The position numbers and the translations under genes are program-made. The notes under the pieces were generated by a model. The model was given only the letters and a program-made list of their open reading frames with translations. It ran no database searches and was not told the DNA's origin. From NCBI GenBank assembly GCA_947084935.1, contig CAMTUH010000004.1, positions 62,001 through 126,000 of the forward strand: a stretch of DNA of 64,000 nt. Reading direction: 5' to 3'. This document shows positions 8,435 through 16,329 of this stretch, in pieces. This DNA is from CAMTUH01 sp947084935. GTDB lineage: Bacteria; Pseudomonadota; Gammaproteobacteria; Coxiellales; Coxiellaceae. Position 1 is the first letter of the stretch, and each line of letters begins with the position of its first letter.

Positions 8435-9190
8435 ATGAAATTAAAAAACAAGATTGCCATTATCACAGGTGGCTCTAGAGGCATTGGTGCGGCGATATCT
8501 AATGCATTTGCGAAAGAAGGAGCTACCGTTATTATCATTAATAAAAACACGCCAAGTGATGCTGACAAGCTAGTAACTCAAATCAAAAAAATCGGCGGTT
8601 ATGCAGAAGCAATGACTTGTGACATCTCAGATCCTATTGCTTTGGATGAAACGGTTAACGCGGTGCTCGAAAAATATAAACATATTGATATACTCGTTAA
8701 CTGCGCTGGTGTGCTTCGCTTTAAAAGCTTAGAAGATCATACAATTGAAGATTGGAATTTTGTGATAAATGTAAATTTGACAGGGCCTTTTTTGTTGGCG
8801 AGAGCAATAGCTCCTCATATGAAAAAACAACGTTATGGCAAAATCATTTTCATTTCATCACTGGCAGCAATTCGAGGCGTTGCTGGTGCTATTTCATATT
8901 CTGCAAGTAAAGGTGGGGTACTAGCAATGGCAAAATCATTAGTAGCTGAGCTTGCCAGTTTTGGTATTAATGTGAATACCATTTCGCCCGGCTTTACTGC
9001 TACCCCAATGAATCAACTATTGCGAGATGATCCTAATTTTATAGCACAAATTAAGAAGCCGCCCACTAATAACTCCTATATGCAGCCAGCCGATTTAGTT
9101 GGTGCCGCAACTTTCCTTGCATCCGATGATTCAAATTGTGTGCATGGATTGGATTTGATTGTAGATGACGGTGCCACAACTGTACAGTAA
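8435..9190 (+). CDS. Short-chain dehydrogenase/reductase (FabG-like)
   Basis: NAD(P)-dependent oxidoreductase of 251 residues. Cofactor motif TGGSRGIGAA (11-20), NCAG (89-92), catalytic Ser near 141-142, and YSASK with Tyr155 and Lys159 are complete. Overall it looks like 3-oxoacyl-ACP reductase, but the operon with ABM and YciI domains and the absence of fatty-acid genes argue for a side pathway. Residues 36-42 after the second strand (NKNTPSD) lack the Arg expected of a strict NADPH user, so cofactor preference is uncertain. The whole block looks more AT-rich than the flanking genes, which hints at transfer. Confidence 0.9.
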   Translation: MKLKNKIAIITGGSRGIGAAISNAFAKEGATVIIINKNTPSDADKLVTQIKKIGGYAEAMTCDISDPIALDETVNAVLEKYKHIDILVNCAGVLRFKSLEDHTIEDWNFVINVNLTGPFLLARAIAPHMKKQRYGKIIFISSLAAIRGVAGAISYSASKGGVLAMAKSLVAELASFGINVNTISPGFTATPMNQLLRDDPNFIAQIKKPPTNNSYMQPADLVGAATFLASDDSNCVHGLDLIVDDGATTVQ

Positions 9191-9253
9191 TCAGAATAAA
9201 TCGTTAGCCCATTAAAAATGGCAACTCGGTCAAGAAGAGGTAGCCGATAATGA

Positions 9254-9430
9254 AAAAGCATAACCGCTATACCACGAGATATGGCAATCAGTTTACAAAA
9301 ATTAACACTTGGCAAAATCCTAACTCATTCTGAACGAACGCAATTAGTTAGGTGGATGAGAAATAATACGACGAGTTATCGAAGAATTCGCCAAGCCACT
9401 AAAAAACGGTTGCACTTACGAGTTGAATCC
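9254..9430 (+). pseudogene. Remnant of a class A beta-lactamase
   Basis: The frame containing PRDMAISLQKLTLGKIL followed by THSERTQLVRWMRNNTT and SYRRIR matches the helix pair that precedes the KTG strand in class A beta-lactamases (typical order: TxPxxMAxxLxxLLLGxxL, then SRxxLxxWMxxNTTGxxRIR). A stop codon closes the frame just upstream, the SxxK, SDN and E166 regions are absent, and after RRIRQA the sequence no longer fits (no KTG). It is therefore a broken fragment, not a working enzyme. The 420-bp gap between the SDR and Fic genes holds this fragment, the palindrome below and the Fic promoter; I see nothing else in it. Confidence 0.6.
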
Positions 9431-9446
9431 GCGCACCTTCGCCCTC

Positions 9447-9533
9447 CATTGCCTCTGATAAGAGAAATTATCAGAACAAATAGGTGCCTTGCACCCATTT
9501 GTTCTGATAATTTCTGAGGGCTCTCAGCAATGG
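9447..9533. repeat. Long palindrome (24-bp arms, 3-base loop)
   Basis: Bases 9464-9487 and 9491-9514 are inverted copies with one mismatch in 24 and only CTT between them. Outer bases CCATTGC (9447-9453) and GCAATGG (9527-9533) form a further 7-bp dyad. There is no T-run, so a standard terminator is unlikely. It sits directly after the beta-lactamase remnant and before the Fic promoter; shape and size fit a miniature mobile palindrome or a strongly folding RNA. Confidence 0.75.
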
Positions 9534-9559
9534 AATGGATATTTGCTTAAAAATTTGCT

Positions 9560-9610
9560 TTGAACCTGCGGATTTTAGCTGTTATAATCTCCGTATAAAT
9601 TGCGGAGATT
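9560..9610 (+). promoter_or_regulatory. Fic promoter with overlapping dyad operator
   Basis: TTGAAC (9560-9565), a 17-base spacer and a perfect TATAAT (9583-9588) form a strong promoter. A perfect 8-bp dyad AATCTCCG-N9-CGGAGATT (9586-9593 and 9603-9610) covers the end of the -10 box and the start region and runs up to the ATG. The right half also contains the ribosome-binding GGAG. A repressor bound here would block transcription; the winged-helix-like end of the Fic protein is an obvious candidate. Confidence 0.65.
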
Positions 9611-10726
9611 ATGGTGTATATTCACGAGTTACCCAATTGGCCAGCTTTATACTGGGATAACGAAAAACTAGCCCCTCTACTCGCCTCTGCTCGGCATCAG
9701 CAGGGCTTCTTACTCGGCCGGATGGGAGCTCTGGGATTTGACATCCGAAGTGAGGCAACCCTTGAAGCATTAACTGCTGAGGTAGTGAAATCCAGTGAAA
9801 TTGAGGGTGAAACTCTAGATCCCCAGCAAGTACGATCCTCGCTCGCTCGGCACCTCGGAATTGATGTGGCGGGATTACCAGTGGCAACGCGCTACGTGGA
9901 AGGCATCGTCGAAATGATGCTAGATGCGACAACACATTACGAAAAACCATTAACAGCGGAACGCTTGTTCGCGTGGCACAGTGCTTTGTTTCCAACGGGA
10001 AGAAGTGGAATGCGCCCGATTACTGTTGGCGCATGGCGTCCGGCAAAAGCAGGGCCCATGCAGGTAGTTTCCGGCCCCATCGGACGAGAACACATTCATT
10101 TTGAAGCCCCCTCCTCCGAACGTCTTGAGCATGAAATAAAAGTATTTTTGGATTGGTTCAACCGCGTTGAAACGATTGATCCCGTTTTAAAAGCCGGCGT
10201 TGCCCATTTTTGGTTTGTGACGATTCATCCGTTTGAAGACGGTAACGGACGAATTGCTCGCGCCATTGCTGACCTGTGTCTTGCAAAAGCCGACAACACC
10301 TCCGAACGTTTTTACAGCATGTCGGCTCAAATCGAAAAAGAACGAAAAAATTATTACTCAATGCTTGAAACTGCTCAAAAAGGCAATCTCGATATTACTC
10401 GCTGGTTGGAATGGTTTCTTGCTTGTCTGGGTCGTGCGATAGAAAGCGCAGACAAAACATTAGAAAAAGTGCTCCATAAAGAAAAAATATGGCAAAAACT
10501 GAATCATCGTTCAATCAACGAACGCCAACGAAAGATCATCAATTATTTATTGGGAGATTTTCAGGGCAACCTGACGACGAGTAAATACGCCAAAATCGCG
10601 AAGTGCTCTCAAGACACCGCATTAAGAGACATACAAGGGCTCATCGAATATGGGGTCATGATAAAAAATCCAAGCAGTGGACGCAGCACGAGTTATCAGC
10701 TTGTTGACGGATTCAATTCGCGATAA
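9611..10726 (+). CDS. Fic family protein (class II, with C-terminal winged-helix-like region)
   Basis: Fic proteins usually transfer AMP from ATP to hydroxyl groups of target proteins. The core motif HPFEDGNGRIAR (206-217) is fully canonical, including the catalytic His206. The N-terminal region (1-100) resembles the DUF4172/Fic_N cap and holds SSEIEG (61-66), which fits the inhibitory [S/T]xxxE[G/N] helix of class II members, so activity should be self-restrained. Residues about 300-365 (LTTSKYAKIAKCSQDTALRD then LIEYGVMIKN) read as a helix-turn-helix. It stands alone behind a strong promoter with a dyad. The 3' end overlaps the convergent carbonic anhydrase gene by 31 bases. Target unknown; a toxin-like, regulatory or host-directed role are all possible. 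Confidence 0.92.
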   Translation: MVYIHELPNWPALYWDNEKLAPLLASARHQQGFLLGRMGALGFDIRSEATLEALTAEVVKSSEIEGETLDPQQVRSSLARHLGIDVAGLPVATRYVEGIVEMMLDATTHYEKPLTAERLFAWHSALFPTGRSGMRPITVGAWRPAKAGPMQVVSGPIGREHIHFEAPSSERLEHEIKVFLDWFNRVETIDPVLKAGVAHFWFVTIHPFEDGNGRIARAIADLCLAKADNTSERFYSMSAQIEKERKNYYSMLETAQKGNLDITRWLEWFLACLGRAIESADKTLEKVLHKEKIWQKLNHRSINERQRKIINYLLGDFQGNLTTSKYAKIAKCSQDTALRDIQGLIEYGVMIKNPSSGRSTSYQLVDGFNSR

Positions 10727-11313
10727 TTACCGTGACTTGCCGAATAAGTAAAGATCTTCCCCTCTTTAATATTGAAAAACCAGCGATGCATGGAGAGTTG
10801 TTTTTTACTTATACGTTCTTGAATCCAGGGGAAAGTCAAACAGTTTTGAAAAGAATGATTCAGCGCTTGCTTGGCAAATTCGTTCGCGTCACGCGAGTCG
10901 GATTTATTTGTCTTAATTAAAGCGACCCACCGCGTAATAAAATCGTTTTGCTGTAAATTATCTTCGTTTAATAGCGCTTCAATGCCACCACATTGGCTGT
11001 GTCCCAAAATAATCAGGTGTTTCACTTTCAGATAACAAACGCCAAACTCCAAAGCAGCACTGGTTCCGTGATGTGCTTCGTCTTTTTCATACGGAGGGAT
11101 GATGTTCGCAACATTGCGCACAACAAATAAATCCCCGGGATCACACTGCAGTATCAGCGCGGGATCCACACGAGAGTCACAACAAGCGACCACCATAATT
11201 TCAGGCTGTTGCCCCTGACTGGCTAATGACTTCATTATCGAATTATCACCCGTTACATACTTTTCTCGGAACGACTGGTAACCCTCGATTAGTTTTTTGA
11301 AAGAATCCCACAT
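10696..11313 (-). CDS. Beta-class carbonic anhydrase
   Basis: Zinc enzyme interconverting CO2 and bicarbonate. Zinc ligands are visible as Cys45 in VACCDSRVDP with the Asp46-Arg48 pair, and His105/Cys108 in LGHSQCGG. The 205-residue length is typical of bacterial Can/CynT-type enzymes. It is a single gene, divergent from the secreted-protein gene at 11426 and overlapping the Fic gene end to end. Bicarbonate from this enzyme could feed the biotin carboxylase step of methylcrotonyl-CoA carboxylase encoded later in the window, although that is general physiology and not shown by linkage. Confidence 0.93.
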   Translation of the reverse strand: MWDSFKKLIEGYQSFREKYVTGDNSIMKSLASQGQQPEIMVVACCDSRVDPALILQCDPGDLFVVRNVANIIPPYEKDEAHHGTSAALEFGVCYLKVKHLIILGHSQCGGIEALLNEDNLQQNDFITRWVALIKTNKSDSRDANEFAKQALNHSFQNCLTFPWIQERISKKQLSMHRWFFNIKEGKIFTYSASHGNYRELNPSTS

Positions 11314-11360
11314 CTCTTTTCCCCGTCGTCATGCGAAACTGAGTCAATAGCCTAACACTC

Positions 11361-11388
11361 TTGTAACCTAAAAAAAACATTGTATAAT
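11361..11388 (+). promoter_or_regulatory. Probable sigma-70 promoter
   Basis: TTGTAA, a 16-base spacer and a perfect TATAAT (11383-11388), 37 bases before the ATG of the secreted protein gene. A ribosome-binding stretch AAAGGA follows. Confidence 0.5.
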
Positions 11389-11425
11389 CAATATCATCAA
11401 TGGACCTTCCCGAAAGGACACTATC

Positions 11426-11965
11426 ATGCGTTTAATCAAGTTTTTTGCTCTTTTATTAGCCGTTTCCAGCCTAATTTACTACAGCGACTCATTCGCCGCG
11501 AAAACCACTGCGGCAAAGCCTAAAAAAGCCGCTAAGCCCCCGCGGAAATACCCTCACGGCTGCCGCGAGCTGGGTTATGAGTTCGAATCCTCACTGCTGA
11601 TTTTAAAGCCCGTAAGCGAATCAGAAGATATTCAAACCGTTTACCTCGTTCACAACAAAGCGCCACACCCCGTCCATTTCATTGCAAAGCGCGACCCAAA
11701 AGATTATACCGCTCCTCCCTTCGAAAATGTGATCAGGGGAGGCCAGTGGGGAGCTTTCGCGATGAATCAAGCTGCCGTGGAGTTTATCTGCAGCACACCC
11801 GATCAGGCCCAGACAATCAACTGCGGAGACGTTCTTGAACTCTGCCAGTATACCCGTGCCAAATTTGGAACAGCGATTAACGGAACTTATTGGATAATGC
11901 CCAGTTCATCTCAGAAAGAAGCCGTAAGACGTACGATTCACGATGGCGTGCTGTTGCGCTGGTAG
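11426..11965 (+). CDS. Secreted protein of unknown function
   Basis: A 179-residue protein with a clear signal peptide (RLIKFFALLLAVSSLIYY, cleavage likely after SFA) followed by a Lys/Ala/Pro-rich linker of about 18 residues and a compact domain with four Cys (HGCRELGYEF, FICSTP, INCGDVLELC). The domain looks all-beta, with Trp-containing ends. I do not recognise the family with certainty. It stands 12 bases before another secreted protein gene and an AI-2E-type transporter, so three genes form an envelope operon under the promoter at 11361-11388. Confidence 0.8.
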   Translation: MRLIKFFALLLAVSSLIYYSDSFAAKTTAAKPKKAAKPPRKYPHGCRELGYEFESSLLILKPVSESEDIQTVYLVHNKAPHPVHFIAKRDPKDYTAPPFENVIRGGQWGAFAMNQAAVEFICSTPDQAQTINCGDVLELCQYTRAKFGTAINGTYWIMPSSSQKEAVRRTIHDGVLLRW

Positions 11966-11977
11966 AAGGAGAAAATC

Positions 11978-12415
11978 ATGAAAACTATTATTCGATACGC
12001 TCATATTCTTACTGTTTTTGCTGCGATATGTTCAGCCGCCACTGCTTTTGCCGAGCAATCCGACCAATCGTGGGAAGTAACCTTCCACGACGTCACCTCC
12101 GCTCGAAAAGGAATTTCAACAGCCTATTGCCGTTCACACTCTCCCGACGTGCTGATCGCAAGCCGCCAAGAGGTTTTGGCCGGTGCAAAAGCCAAAAACG
12201 GGATAACCGTAAAACAGGAAACCCGTAAAGAATTCGAAAAAAATGGGTTGTACTTCATCACTGCTAATGTTGTTTTTTCCGGTTTTTATGGAGGAAAGCC
12301 GTGGGAGTCAAAAGGATGGATTCACGAACAACAGGTTACGCCCAATGGAGCGACCGATGCCGTTTGGAGCACTGCAGATTGTAAAGGGAAATTCACGGCG
12401 CGGCCCACGCAATGA
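11978..12415 (+). CDS. Secreted protein of unknown function
   Basis: A 145-residue protein starting after AGAAGGAG with a signal peptide ending near TAFA (MKTIIRYAHILTVFAAICSA). The mature part is beta-rich with two Cys (AYCRSH and ADCKGK) that could form one disulfide bridging most of the domain. No motif is familiar. The stop codon overlaps the start of the next gene as ATGA, so it is translated together with the AI-2E family membrane protein; the pair may act at the same envelope site, but nothing in the sequence shows what it binds. Confidence 0.78.
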   Translation: MKTIIRYAHILTVFAAICSAATAFAEQSDQSWEVTFHDVTSARKGISTAYCRSHSPDVLIASRQEVLAGAKAKNGITVKQETRKEFEKNGLYFITANVVFSGFYGGKPWESKGWIHEQQVTPNGATDAVWSTADCKGKFTARPTQ

Positions 12416-13449
12416 ACGTGCGCTACTTAAACTTTGCGGCGACTTTTCTATTATTATTTCTAACGATTTATATTCTCTTTGTTGGGAAAAATCTGCTATT
12501 ACCACTCGTTATCGCACTGGTTTTTTGGTACATCATTATCCGATTAACCGCACTGTATCAGCGCATCCCTCTTGGAAAGAAGAGCCTCCCCTACCCACTC
12601 TCATTGACCATCGCGATTATCACGGGTGGTTTCGTCTTGTATTTATTTTTTATTTTGTTCGAGCATTCTATATTAAATATTATTACTGAGGCTCCACAAT
12701 ATCAAAAAAGACTGCAAGAATTATTAGCTTGGTTAAACCGATTCCTCGGAGATAAATTCAACATCAGCGGATTGATTGCACAAGTTGACCTGTCTCACTT
12801 ATTTTCACGCCTAGCGTTGATTGCTTCGACAACGGCCAGCAGCTTTATCTTGATATTAATTTATTTATTGTTTTTATTGCTTGAGTACAGGACTTTTCAG
12901 CCCAAATTAAGAGCGATGTGCAGAAAGCCGGAACAGTATAAAAAAGTCAGCGTGCTACTCGATAAAATCGATACAGATATCAATAATTATTTAAAAATTA
13001 AAACGGTTAATAACTTGATTGCGGCGCTGTTAAGTTATTTTTTACTTCTGATTTTTGGAATTAACTATGCGGAATTTTGGGGCGTATTGATTTTTCTACT
13101 GCATTATATTCCGTTTATTGGACCGATTATTGCCGTTGTTTTGGTGTTACTCGCCGTTTCAATTCAAATCACGCATTTTATTCCATTTATAGTGCTCGCC
13201 CTGATATTGATGGCCATTCAATTTGCCGTAGGGAATTTTTTAGAACCCCGATGGATGGGAACGCGCTTAAATTTAAGCCCCATTGTAATACTGCTTTCTT
13301 TAGCGTTTTGGGGTGCTATTTGGGGTGTGCTCGGTATGTTTTTATGCGTTCCGATTATGGTAATCATTAACATTATTTTGTCCAAATTCCCAAAAACGAG
13401 ATCCGTTGCGGTGATGCTTTCAGCCACGGGCAAAGTGGATTCCGAGTGA
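12412..13449 (+). CDS. AI-2E / PerM family transporter
   Basis: Inner-membrane protein of 345 residues with two or three N-terminal helices, an amphipathic middle (residues about 95-140, HLFSRLALI) and a C-terminal block of helices including LLHYIPFIGPIIAVVLVLLAVS and LEPRWMGTRLNLSPIVILLSLAFWGAIWGVLGMFL-type sequence, the hallmark of the AI-2E exporter/PerM family. Such proteins have been reported as autoinducer-2 exporters or sodium/proton antiporters, so the substrate is open. Four-base overlap with the upstream secreted protein gene shows coupling. Confidence 0.85.
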   Translation: MNVRYLNFAATFLLLFLTIYILFVGKNLLLPLVIALVFWYIIIRLTALYQRIPLGKKSLPYPLSLTIAIITGGFVLYLFFILFEHSILNIITEAPQYQKRLQELLAWLNRFLGDKFNISGLIAQVDLSHLFSRLALIASTTASSFILILIYLLFLLLEYRTFQPKLRAMCRKPEQYKKVSVLLDKIDTDINNYLKIKTVNNLIAALLSYFLLLIFGINYAEFWGVLIFLLHYIPFIGPIIAVVLVLLAVSIQITHFIPFIVLALILMAIQFAVGNFLEPRWMGTRLNLSPIVILLSLAFWGAIWGVLGMFLCVPIMVIINIILSKFPKTRSVAVMLSATGKVDSE

Positions 13450-13462
13450 GTTAAACGGGTAT

Positions 13463-13491
13463 TTGACAGTAGTGATCGCCTCATCTACCAT
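13463..13491 (+). promoter_or_regulatory. Probable promoter of the SulP gene
   Basis: Perfect TTGACA (13463-13468), 17 bases, then TACCAT (four of six to the -10 consensus), 72 bases before the SulP start. It marks a new transcription unit after the AI-2E family gene. Confidence 0.4.
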
Positions 13492-13562
13492 CTGCGTTTT
13501 TTAGTGTTCTGTTGTTAGGATTAGGGTCTGCCATTAATTCTAGGCCCTGGGGTAGGTAGTGT

Positions 13563-15161
13563 ATGATAGCGCTCATTGAAGCCTATCGTGCCGGTCTTTT
13601 TAAGTTTAAGAATTGGTGGCCGAACATCATTGCCGGATTAATCGTCGGCGTGGTTGCGCTACCGCTTGCCATGGCCTTTGCAATTGCCTCCGGCGTTACC
13701 CCGGCTCAAGGACTTTATACCGCTATTTCTGCTGCATTGATCGTCGCCGTCTTTGGTGGCAGTCGGGTACAAATTGCCGGCCCAACCGGCGCCTTTATCG
13801 TTATTCTTGCCAATATCACCGCACACTACGGGGTGACGGGTTTACAGATCGCCTCCATCCTAGCCGGCATTATTTTGATTTTTATGGGGCTCATGCACCT
13901 GGGCAGTGCGATTAAATTTATTCCCGAACCGGTAATTGTTGGTTTTACCAGCGGCATTGGGGTCATCATTTTTGTGGGCGAATGGAAAGATTTTTTTGGG
14001 CTGAACATTCATCCGGCATTGGATGCGCCTTTTTATTATAAAATATGGCTTTTAGCGAAAGCCTTTCCTACGTTAAATTTAACAACGACCCTCTTGGCCT
14101 TATTAAGTATTTCCCTAATATTAGTCACTCCTAAAATTATTAAACGCATTCCGGGACCTTTGGTAGCTATGATTATTATGACAACCATTCAAGCGATTTT
14201 TCATTTTAAAAACGTAGCTACTCTGGGAAGCACTTTTGGCGGTATTCCACAACACTTACCAGGATTTCACTTTCCTGAAGTCAGTGTCCATCAGATATTA
14301 ACGCTCATTGCCCCTGCATTTACCATTGCACTTTTAGGCTCGATTGAATCACTGTTATCGGCAACGGCGGCCGATAGCATGGCGGGAACCCGTCATCATT
14401 CCAATCAAGAATTAATTGGTCAGGGCCTTGCAAATATGATTGCGCCGTTATTCGGTGGTTTTGCCGCAACGGGCGCTATTGCACGAACGGCCACCAACAT
14501 TCGCAATGGCGGCAACAGTCCGATTGCTGCAATCGTACACTCCGTATTGTTAATTTTAATTATTTTGTTATTAGCCCCCCTTGCTTTCGAGATACCCTTA
14601 TGTACATTGGCAGCTATTCTTTTCGTTGTTTCTTACAACATGAGCGACGTTCCACATTTTATGCGCATGGTTCGGCGCGCACCGCGTTACGACGTATTCG
14701 TATTATTAATTACTTTCTTTCTGACGGTATTTACCAATCTGGTAGTTGCTGTCAATGTCGGAGTAATTCTCGCCATGTTGCTTTTTATTCGGCGCATGCA
14801 TCAAACCATTAGCGTGACTGAACAGTCCCACGATGAAATACCGAATTTACCTAAAGATACTCTCGTCTATGCCATTCAAGGCCCTTTCTTTTTCGGAGTA
14901 GCTGAAAAAATGGAACGCGCACTGGGCTCTATTCACGCCGACCCGAAAACCATTATTTTCCGATTAAAAGACGTGCCTTTTATGGATATAACCGGTTTAG
15001 AGACCTTCAAAGAACTCATTGAAAAATACCACAAACGAGGGGTAACCGTTTATTTGTGTGAAGCCAACAGCAACGTATCACGAAAACTGACCAACGTTGG
15101 CGCTCTGGGTTTTGTGAGCGGCGGACGGATATTTAGTTCGCTTTCAGAGCTGATATCTTAA
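13563..15161 (+). CDS. SulP family anion permease with STAS domain
   Basis: A 532-residue inner-membrane transporter: the N-terminal 430 residues are the SLC26/SulP transport domain (LIVGVVALPLAMAFAIASG and QIAGPTGAFIV are the family motifs; GSIESLLSA lies in the substrate-site helix), and the last 100 residues form a cytoplasmic STAS domain (VYAIQGPFFFGVAEKM, DVPFMDITGLETF). Substrates of relatives are sulfate, bicarbonate, dicarboxylates or other anions. A bicarbonate role would pair with the carbonic anhydrase 2 kb upstream, but this cannot be read from sequence. The 3' end overlaps the convergent GNAT gene by 18 bases. Confidence 0.92.
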   Translation: MIALIEAYRAGLFKFKNWWPNIIAGLIVGVVALPLAMAFAIASGVTPAQGLYTAISAALIVAVFGGSRVQIAGPTGAFIVILANITAHYGVTGLQIASILAGIILIFMGLMHLGSAIKFIPEPVIVGFTSGIGVIIFVGEWKDFFGLNIHPALDAPFYYKIWLLAKAFPTLNLTTTLLALLSISLILVTPKIIKRIPGPLVAMIIMTTIQAIFHFKNVATLGSTFGGIPQHLPGFHFPEVSVHQILTLIAPAFTIALLGSIESLLSATAADSMAGTRHHSNQELIGQGLANMIAPLFGGFAATGAIARTATNIRNGGNSPIAAIVHSVLLILIILLLAPLAFEIPLCTLAAILFVVSYNMSDVPHFMRMVRRAPRYDVFVLLITFFLTVFTNLVVAVNVGVILAMLLFIRRMHQTISVTEQSHDEIPNLPKDTLVYAIQGPFFFGVAEKMERALGSIHADPKTIIFRLKDVPFMDITGLETFKELIEKYHKRGVTVYLCEANSNVSRKLTNVGALGFVSGGRIFSSLSELIS

Positions 15162-15644
15162 AACAGATATGGGCTGATCCGCCAAAGCATGGTAATTGTG
15201 TTCGTGAATTTTGACTGCGCCCATGTGCGTAAAGAACGGTTCTGAATAACGATCCGCGTGGATTTTAAGGGATTTCCAACCGCGTGCACGCGCTTGACGA
15301 ATTGCGTGGTGCCACAAGAGTTTCCCGAGTCCTTGTCCCATATATTCTGGCGCGATTTGCAGATAAGCAAGATGTGGCTCGCCCGTTTCATCACTCAACC
15401 CATAAAATCCGTAAATTTGTTCCTGACGTTCCGCAACATAAACGCTCTCTTTTTCGATAAAGGAACGTTTAATATTTAAAAACTCTCCGCTACTTCGCAA
15501 AAATTCTTCGTCGTAGCCCCAATAACCAATTGAGCGCCAGGTAATATCACTCAGTATCATCGCTTCATCGGGAATGGCGGGACGGATAACAACATCCGCT
15601 GCGGTTAATTCCATTAAATTCAGTTCATCCGTGTTTATTTCCAT
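15144..15644 (-). CDS. GNAT family N-acetyltransferase
   Basis: A 166-residue acetyl-CoA-dependent acyltransferase. The acetyl-CoA binding motif A is readable as LQIAPEYMGQGLGKLLWHHA (pyrophosphate loop MGQGLGK), followed by RARGWKSLKIHAD and FFTHMGAVKIHEHN, the usual final strands. Substrate unknown. It is last in a minus-strand run mltB, O-methyltransferase, GNAT; the start overlaps the methyltransferase stop by one base, so the two are coupled. Confidence 0.87.
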   Translation of the reverse strand: MEINTDELNLMELTAADVVIRPAIPDEAMILSDITWRSIGYWGYDEEFLRSSGEFLNIKRSFIEKESVYVAERQEQIYGFYGLSDETGEPHLAYLQIAPEYMGQGLGKLLWHHAIRQARARGWKSLKIHADRYSEPFFTHMGAVKIHEHNYHALADQPISVLRYQL

Positions 15645-16309
15645 TATTTTTTCCTTACTAAGGTTAATCCATCACCTATCGGAATAAGACTCAAATCAAC
15701 ACGATCGTCGCGGTGTATTTTCTTATTTAAGATCCGAATCTTTTTCGTGCTTTCACGGTCATCTGATTCGTCGATTACCTTCCCCCTCCATAAAACATTA
15801 TCAATGGCAATCAGTCCACCCTGCCGAATTAACTCCAATGAGTATTCGTAGTAAATGTCCAAATTAATTTTGTCGGCATCAATAAATACAAAATCAAAAT
15901 GGCCCTGCAAACCTTTTTTTAATAGAGTTTTCAATGTATCTGATGCGGGAGCCAGATGCAATTTAATCTTATCGGTCACTCCAGCCTTTTCCCAATAGCT
16001 TCGAGCCAGCGCCACGGGCCTCTCGTCCACCTCGCAGGTAATGACTTGGCCCGAGTCTGGCAAAGCCAGAGCCATCGCCAGCGCGCTGTAGCCGGTAAAA
16101 GTTCCGATATCGATTGCTTGTGTTGCGCCCATTAATTTGATCAGAAGTGATGAAAATTGCGCCTGTTCGGGTGAAGATTGCATGCGATACGTGGCAAATT
16201 GTGCTTGGGTTTCTTCGCGGAGAGAATGTAACAGCGGCGGTTCTCGCAAAGAAACTTCGAGGAAGTACTGATATAAATCAGGCGTTAATAATGTTGTCTG
16301 TACAGACAT
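15644..16309 (-). CDS. Class I SAM-dependent O-methyltransferase (caffeoyl-CoA OMT type)
   Basis: A 221-residue soluble methyltransferase when started at MSVQTTLLTP; a longer in-frame reading is not supported by composition. SAM site AIDIGTFTGYSALAMA near residue 65, metal- and substrate-binding residues in FVFIDADKINLDIYYE and AIDNVLWRGKV are those of the cation-dependent catechol/caffeoyl-CoA group. The physiological acceptor in bacteria is mostly unknown. It lies 20 bases after mltB and overlaps the GNAT gene, so it belongs to a three-gene unit. Confidence 0.88.
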   Translation of the reverse strand: MSVQTTLLTPDLYQYFLEVSLREPPLLHSLREETQAQFATYRMQSSPEQAQFSSLLIKLMGATQAIDIGTFTGYSALAMALALPDSGQVITCEVDERPVALARSYWEKAGVTDKIKLHLAPASDTLKTLLKKGLQGHFDFVFIDADKINLDIYYEYSLELIRQGGLIAIDNVLWRGKVIDESDDRESTKKIRILNKKIHRDDRVDLSLIPIGDGLTLVRKK

Positions 16310-16329
16310 GTCACCATTCACAGCAATTT

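Noticed and set aside
11426..11965. Assignment of the secreted protein to the EnhB entry-protein group
   Set aside because: The size and signal peptide would fit, but I cannot recall or see a specific motif; left as unknown.
12243..12689. Frame of 148 codons across the junction of the secreted protein and AI-2E family genes
   Set aside because: Shadow in another frame of two well-supported genes.
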